Below, piece after piece: positions 16,439-20,062 of a stretch of DNA of 20,062 nt. The translations under genes and the position numbers were made by a program. Position 1 is the stretch's first letter; each line of letters opens with the position of its first letter. Source of the stretch: Piscirickettsiaceae bacterium (GTDB lineage: Bacteria > Pseudomonadota > Gammaproteobacteria > Nitrosococcales > Methylophagaceae); contig JABGUA010000187.1 in the NCBI GenBank assembly GCA_018646825.1, forward strand, positions 1 to 20,062. Direction: 5' to 3'. The notes under the pieces were generated by a model. The model saw only the letters and a program-made list of their open reading frames with translations. It ran no database searches and was not told the DNA's origin.

Positions 16439-16783
16439 ATGACCCTAAACGCCTTTTTAATCAAACTCAATGAAACACCAGAAACCATCGCATTCACTGA
16501 CACAATGGCCGTCATAGAAGTCAATTACGATTTTACGCCTACCCAATTCAATAACGGCTTATGCCTGAATAAAGCCGATGAAAACAATGGCTCATGCAAA
16601 ATATTCGCATTCGGGCAACTAAACAATTTATCCGAACAACAAACATTGGCGTGTTTTGGCACTTATTATTGGAATGACGTACTCAAAACCCCGCAAGGAA
16701 GCGATCATCAAAATATTCGTAACTTTATGGTGTCAGGATGGCAAGGCATCACCTTCAAAGGCATAGCGCTAACTTTAAAATAA
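16439..16783 (+). CDS. HopJ-family protein
   Basis: 114 residues from ATG 16439; a TTG four codons earlier is also in frame but adds nothing family-like. The sequence follows the HopJ (PF08888) pattern closely: FLIKLNETPETIAFTDTMAV, NYDFTPTQFNNG, NGSCKIFAFGQLNNLSEQQT, CFGTYYWNDVLKTPQGSDHQ and NIRNFMVSGWQGITF. The name comes from a Pseudomonas type III effector, but the family is widespread in free-living marine bacteria that lack such secretion systems, and no secretion genes are here. A housekeeping role is more likely; the biochemical function is unknown. No clear ribosome binding site is visible. It ends at a strong hairpin shared with the convergent oxidoreductase. Confidence 0.9.
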   Translation: MTLNAFLIKLNETPETIAFTDTMAVIEVNYDFTPTQFNNGLCLNKADENNGSCKIFAFGQLNNLSEQQTLACFGTYYWNDVLKTPQGSDHQNIRNFMVSGWQGITFKGIALTLK

Positions 16784-16785
16784 GC

Positions 16786-16819
16786 AAAAAGGCCAAGTAC
16801 GAAAGTACTTGGCCCCTGT
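16786..16819. terminator. Bidirectional terminator between hopJ and the FAD/Fe-S oxidoreductase
   Basis: GGCCAAGTAC (16791-16800) and GTACTTGGCC (16805-16814) form a perfect 10-bp stem closed by a GAAA tetraloop. On the minus strand the stem is followed at once by T5, making it a very good terminator for the oxidoreductase. On the plus strand the tract CCCTGTTTATTT follows, which is weaker. Confidence 0.92.
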
Positions 16820-16823
16820 TTAT

Positions 16824-19800
16824 TTATAGTAGAACCCGTTCAATTCCGCCGTTTTTTACATTCTCAATAAAACGCCCTTGCCAACCGTCTCCTAAGACAT
16901 GATTTGCAACTTCAACGACAATATAGTCCGTTTCAATTCCCGTATCTTCACTATAACGCGATAGCCCTTGAACACATGCTGGGCATGACGTTAACATCTT
17001 CACATTACCCTCGACGGCTTTAGGCTGTCCCGTCAATTCTTGGATTCCCGCACTGATTTCTTCTTCTTTTCGGAAACGAACTTGCGTTGCAATATCCGGT
17101 CGAGATACCGCAAATGAACCTGATTCACCACAGCACCGGTCATTCAAAGTCACATCTTGGCCTAATAACTCAGCAGCCACAGTCGTCGACTGATAAGTTT
17201 TCATCGGCGTATGACAAGGCTCATGATAAAGGTACTGCGTCCCTTCTACCCCATCCATTTGGACGCCTTTCTCCATCAGGTATTCATGAATATCTAATAA
17301 ACGACAGCCCGGAAAAATCGATTCAAACTGGTACTTCAATAATTGATCCATACACGTACCACAAGACACAATCACCGTCTTAATATCCATATAGTTCAAT
17401 GTATTGGCCATACGGTGGAATAACACTTGATTGGCAGTCGATATTTCTTGGCCTTTATCAATATCACCACTTGATGTCTGCGGATAACCACAACATAAAT
17501 AACTCGGCGGCAACACGGTCTCAGTACCCACTTCATACAACATGGCCATCGTGGCTAAACCGACCTGACTAAATAGTCGCTCAGAACCACAACCTGGGAA
17601 ATAAAATACTGACTCTGATGACTCTGTGACCTTACTCGCATCACGAATAATCGGAATCATTTTGTCATCTTCAACGCCCAACATCGCACGGGTCGTTTCC
17701 GATGGAATATCCGCAGGCATCGGCTTTTTCACAAAATGCACAACTTGTTCTAGAATTGGTGTTTTGCCGACCGTCGGCATCGGTGCTTTTTTCTTACTGC
17801 CCAACAGGCCAAGATATTTGGCCGCTTTATGCGCCAAACGTTGGCCTTTGTAGCCCAGTCGGATCATACCTTTATGCATCAACTTAACGGTGAGCGGATC
17901 CGTCGCATTCAAATAAGCCATAGATGTCCATGTACCTATATTACGATGCCGGTGCCCTTGTTTTTTCAACACCGCACGCATCTTAATCGTAACATCACCA
18001 AAATCAATATTAACCGGACATGGATTATGACAACGATGGCATACCGTACAATGGTCAGCCACATCATTCATCTCTTCAAAATGACGGACAGAAATACCAC
18101 GACGGGTCTGCTCTTCATAAAGAAATGCTTCTAGGATCAAACCGGTACTTAAAATCTTATCCCGCGGCGAATACAGTAAATTGGCGCGCGGCACATGTGT
18201 CGTACACTCTGGTTTACACTTACCACAACGCAGACAATCTTTAATATCATCATTGATTTCCCCCAGTTCACTGGCTTCTAAAATCAACGCTTCTTGCTCA
18301 AGTAATCGTAATGACGGTGTATAGGCATTATCTAAACCAGAGCCATTTAGCAATTTGCCAGCATTAAAGTGACCTTTCGGATCCACTTTCTGCTTGTAGC
18401 CAGCAAACGCATCAATCGTCGGCTGATCCAGATACTGCATTTTGGTCAGACCAATCCCATGTTCTCCCGAAATAACACCGCCTAAATCACTTGCTAAGGC
18501 CATCACCTGATCGACAATGAGTTCAGCCTCATGCATCATGCCATAATCATTCGAATTGACCGGAATATTGGTGTGCACATTGCCATCACCCGCATGCATA
18601 TGCGTCGCTACAAACAGACGGCTAGAACGGCGTTCACTGTGAATATCATCCAACTTTTGGCATAACGCTTCGAAGTCTTGACCTTGAAACAACTCTTTTA
18701 GTGGACGTTCAACTTCACTTCGGTACGAAATACGCAAATCGCGGCGCTGTAAAACATCAAATAAGGTATCACTCTCACTCAAGTTTGCCTTAATATCTTC
18801 AGACAGCAATGAAGTCATCTCACTAGCCGGTTGATCAAAGCTACTTAAAACACTTTCCCAACGCACACGCACTTCCGCTATTAAGGTGCAAGCCGCATCA
18901 ATTTTCGCTTTGACAATGGCATCATTCTCGACACATTCGGTAAGTTCTTGATGTAACTCTTTTGGATCATGAGACAAATAATCACAGACCGCATTGGCCA
19001 TATCAAGCTTATTACGCGTCGATTGAACAATATTAATTCGTTCAATACCATCGTTATATTCTGACAAACGATCCAGTGGAATAACCACATCCTCATTAAT
19101 CTTGAACGCGTTAGTATGTTTGGCAATCGCCGCGGTACGCGCCCTATCCGCCCAAAACCGTTTCCTAGCTTCCGCACTGACGGCAATAAAACCTTCACCC
19201 TCGCGGGCATTCGCTAATTGCACTATCTGAGAACAGGCTGCAGCAACCGCATCTTCATCTTCACTAGCCACATCAATCAATAAGACCATCTTCGGTAATA
19301 CAGAGCGTGGCGCTTTGGTGTTATAGCCAACCGCGCGAACATAACGTTCATCGAGATGTTCCATCCCAGCCAAAATAACATTGGGGTTATGATCTAAGGC
19401 ATCTTTAGTCTCAACAATCGCAGGGACGGCCTTACTCAAATCATTACCAAAAAACTCTAGGCAAACTGTCCGACCAAACTCAGCCATCTTATGTAATACA
19501 AATACCGCAGAGGTGATGAGGCCATCACACCCTTCTTTTTGGATACCTGGCAAACCACCCAAAAATTTATTGGTAACATCTTTACCTAGACCGGTTTTAC
19601 GTAATTCTTTTGCTGGAATACGGATCAGGTCTGGCTGACCCACAGGAGTTTGTCCATCAGCTTCAAATCGAGTGACTTGGAATTCTGCCATCTCAATATC
19701 ATGGATTTTGCCCATATTGTGGTTCATACGTACCACTTCCATCCAACCCGCATCAGGCGTCACCATGCGCCAGGATACTAAGTTATCCAGCGCCGTACCC

Positions 19801-20062
19801 CACATCACTGCTTTTTTACCACCAGCATTCATCGCGACATTACCACCAATCGTCGAGGCATCTTGTGATGTCGGATCAACAGCAAAGACGAGACCATGTT
19901 TATTCGCCAAATTAGACACACGACGGGTCACGACACCCGCTTCAGCTCGAACTGTCGCTACTTCACGATCTTGACCAGGAATTTGACGATAAACGACATC
20001 ACCTAGCCCTTCTAATTTTTCAGTGTTAATCACAACACTGTCCGCCGTTAATGGGATCGCAC
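16824..20062 (-). CDS. Fused FAD-linked oxidase / Fe-S oxidoreductase (GlcD-GlcF or D-lactate dehydrogenase type, DUF3683), 5' partial
   Basis: About 1,078 residues are visible and the frame stays open to the window edge (AIPLTADSVVINTEKL), so the true start lies outside; the GTG at 20031-20033 is internal. Order from the N-terminus: an FAD-binding PCMH domain (TIGGNVAMNAGGKKAVMWG); an intervening region of the DUF3683 kind; an FAD-oxidase C-terminal domain (HMHAGDGNVHTNIPVN, GVISGEHGIGL, DPKGHFNAGK); a double 4Fe-4S domain with CLRCGKCKPEC and CTVCHRCHNPCP; and two cysteine-rich CCG domains. The first CCG domain has PGCGSER, LCCGYP and CGTC; the second has EPCHTP, RCCGESG and CPAC. This joins in one chain what GlcD and GlcF do as separate subunits, oxidising a 2-hydroxy acid such as D-lactate or glycolate and passing electrons to quinone. 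The substrate is not decided. No other subunit gene is visible. Confidence 0.92.
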   Translation of the reverse strand, partial: AIPLTADSVVINTEKLEGLGDVVYRQIPGQDREVATVRAEAGVVTRRVSNLANKHGLVFAVDPTSQDASTIGGNVAMNAGGKKAVMWGTALDNLVSWRMVTPDAGWMEVVRMNHNMGKIHDIEMAEFQVTRFEADGQTPVGQPDLIRIPAKELRKTGLGKDVTNKFLGGLPGIQKEGCDGLITSAVFVLHKMAEFGRTVCLEFFGNDLSKAVPAIVETKDALDHNPNVILAGMEHLDERYVRAVGYNTKAPRSVLPKMVLLIDVASEDEDAVAAACSQIVQLANAREGEGFIAVSAEARKRFWADRARTAAIAKHTNAFKINEDVVIPLDRLSEYNDGIERINIVQSTRNKLDMANAVCDYLSHDPKELHQELTECVENDAIVKAKIDAACTLIAEVRVRWESVLSSFDQPASEMTSLLSEDIKANLSESDTLFDVLQRRDLRISYRSEVERPLKELFQGQDFEALCQKLDDIHSERRSSRLFVATHMHAGDGNVHTNIPVNSNDYGMMHEAELIVDQVMALASDLGGVISGEHGIGLTKMQYLDQPTIDAFAGYKQKVDPKGHFNAGKLLNGSGLDNAYTPSLRLLEQEALILEASELGEINDDIKDCLRCGKCKPECTTHVPRANLLYSPRDKILSTGLILEAFLYEEQTRRGISVRHFEEMNDVADHCTVCHRCHNPCPVNIDFGDVTIKMRAVLKKQGHRHRNIGTWTSMAYLNATDPLTVKLMHKGMIRLGYKGQRLAHKAAKYLGLLGSKKKAPMPTVGKTPILEQVVHFVKKPMPADIPSETTRAMLGVEDDKMIPIIRDASKVTESSESVFYFPGCGSERLFSQVGLATMAMLYEVGTETVLPPSYLCCGYPQTSSGDIDKGQEISTANQVLFHRMANTLNYMDIKTVIVSCGTCMDQLLKYQFESIFPGCRLLDIHEYLMEKGVQMDGVEGTQYLYHEPCHTPMKTYQSTTVAAELLGQDVTLNDRCCGESGSFAVSRPDIATQVRFRKEEEISAGIQELTGQPKAVEGNVKMLTSCPACVQGLSRYSEDTGIETDYIVVEVANHVLGDGWQGRFIENVKNGGIERVLL

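Larger units (their letters stand above)
16239..16442 (+). pseudogene. Nitroreductase N-terminal remnant
   Basis: The frame begins MNINDAIAQRHSCRAYTKKA, the start of FMN-dependent nitroreductases, where the RHSCRAY stretch contacts the FMN phosphate. After about residue 24 the similarity ends, and the frame wanders to a stop at 16440-16442 with no nitroreductase features. Normal members have about 180-230 residues, so nearly all of the enzyme is missing. The loss of similarity coincides with a perfect 16-bp palindrome (16308-16323). The start overlaps the ybaN stop as ATGA. The remainder up to hopJ holds no other recognisable gene. Confidence 0.65.

Noticed and set aside
18881..19210. Minus-strand frame of 109 codons within the large oxidoreductase
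   Set aside because: It lies in another frame of a clearly coding gene and shows no domain or ribosome binding site.
20031..20033. GTG as start of the large oxidoreductase
   Set aside because: The frame continues upstream to the window edge with family-like sequence (PLTADSVV), so the codon is internal.

Overview
This is a gene-dense chromosomal stretch of a gammaproteobacterium with moderate-to-low GC. The support is a run of conserved genes: yfcH-like, yehS, yjgR, the EF-P-like efpL/yeiP, ybaN, cvfB, the rbgA/ylqF GTPase and gnd. The mixture, with a large fused FAD/Fe-S oxidoreductase, a HopJ-family protein and a TIGR03790-type protein, fits a marine or methylotrophic lineage such as Methylophaga or Cycloclasticus. 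That placement is a low-confidence impression; no search was run. I see no tRNA, rRNA, CRISPR array, phage or insertion sequence. Apart from two frameshifted genes and one remnant, no gene-free gap exceeds about 300 bases.

Left part (1-4600, all +): acylphosphatase; a frameshifted DUF6524-type membrane protein; a DUF4332 helix-hairpin-helix protein closed by a strong terminator; a compact set of yfcH-like epimerase, pyridoxamine-oxidase-fold protein, DUF1499 protein and yehS; then an unrecognised lipoprotein. A hairpin at 4578-4600 separates it from the convergent yjgR ATPase. Divergent from yjgR is a TIGR03790-family secreted protein (6301-7618), broken twice. It faces gnd across a bidirectional terminator.

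Middle part (7730-12772, all -): the most interesting region. A 19-bp near-palindrome resembling a Fur box overlaps the -35 element of a promoter that reads into five tightly packed genes. They encode an outer-membrane porin, an exported FMN-binding protein with a flavinylation motif (DGVSGAT), a PepSY-type two-helix membrane protein, an archaeal-looking nucleotidyltransferase, and 6-phosphogluconate dehydrogenase. Gaps are 21, 11, 2 and -1 nt (the last a TAATG overlap). The layout suggests an iron-controlled envelope electron-transfer or ferric-reduction module with an NADPH-producing enzyme as its last gene.

Right part (12847-20062): a translationally coupled pair of small unknown genes (-); rbgA/ylqF and cvfB (-); divergent efpL, ybaN, an N-terminal nitroreductase remnant and hopJ (+); and, converging on hopJ across a perfect GAAA-loop hairpin, a very large fused glycolate/D-lactate-oxidase-type flavoprotein with Fe-S and CCG domains, whose 5' end lies outside the window.
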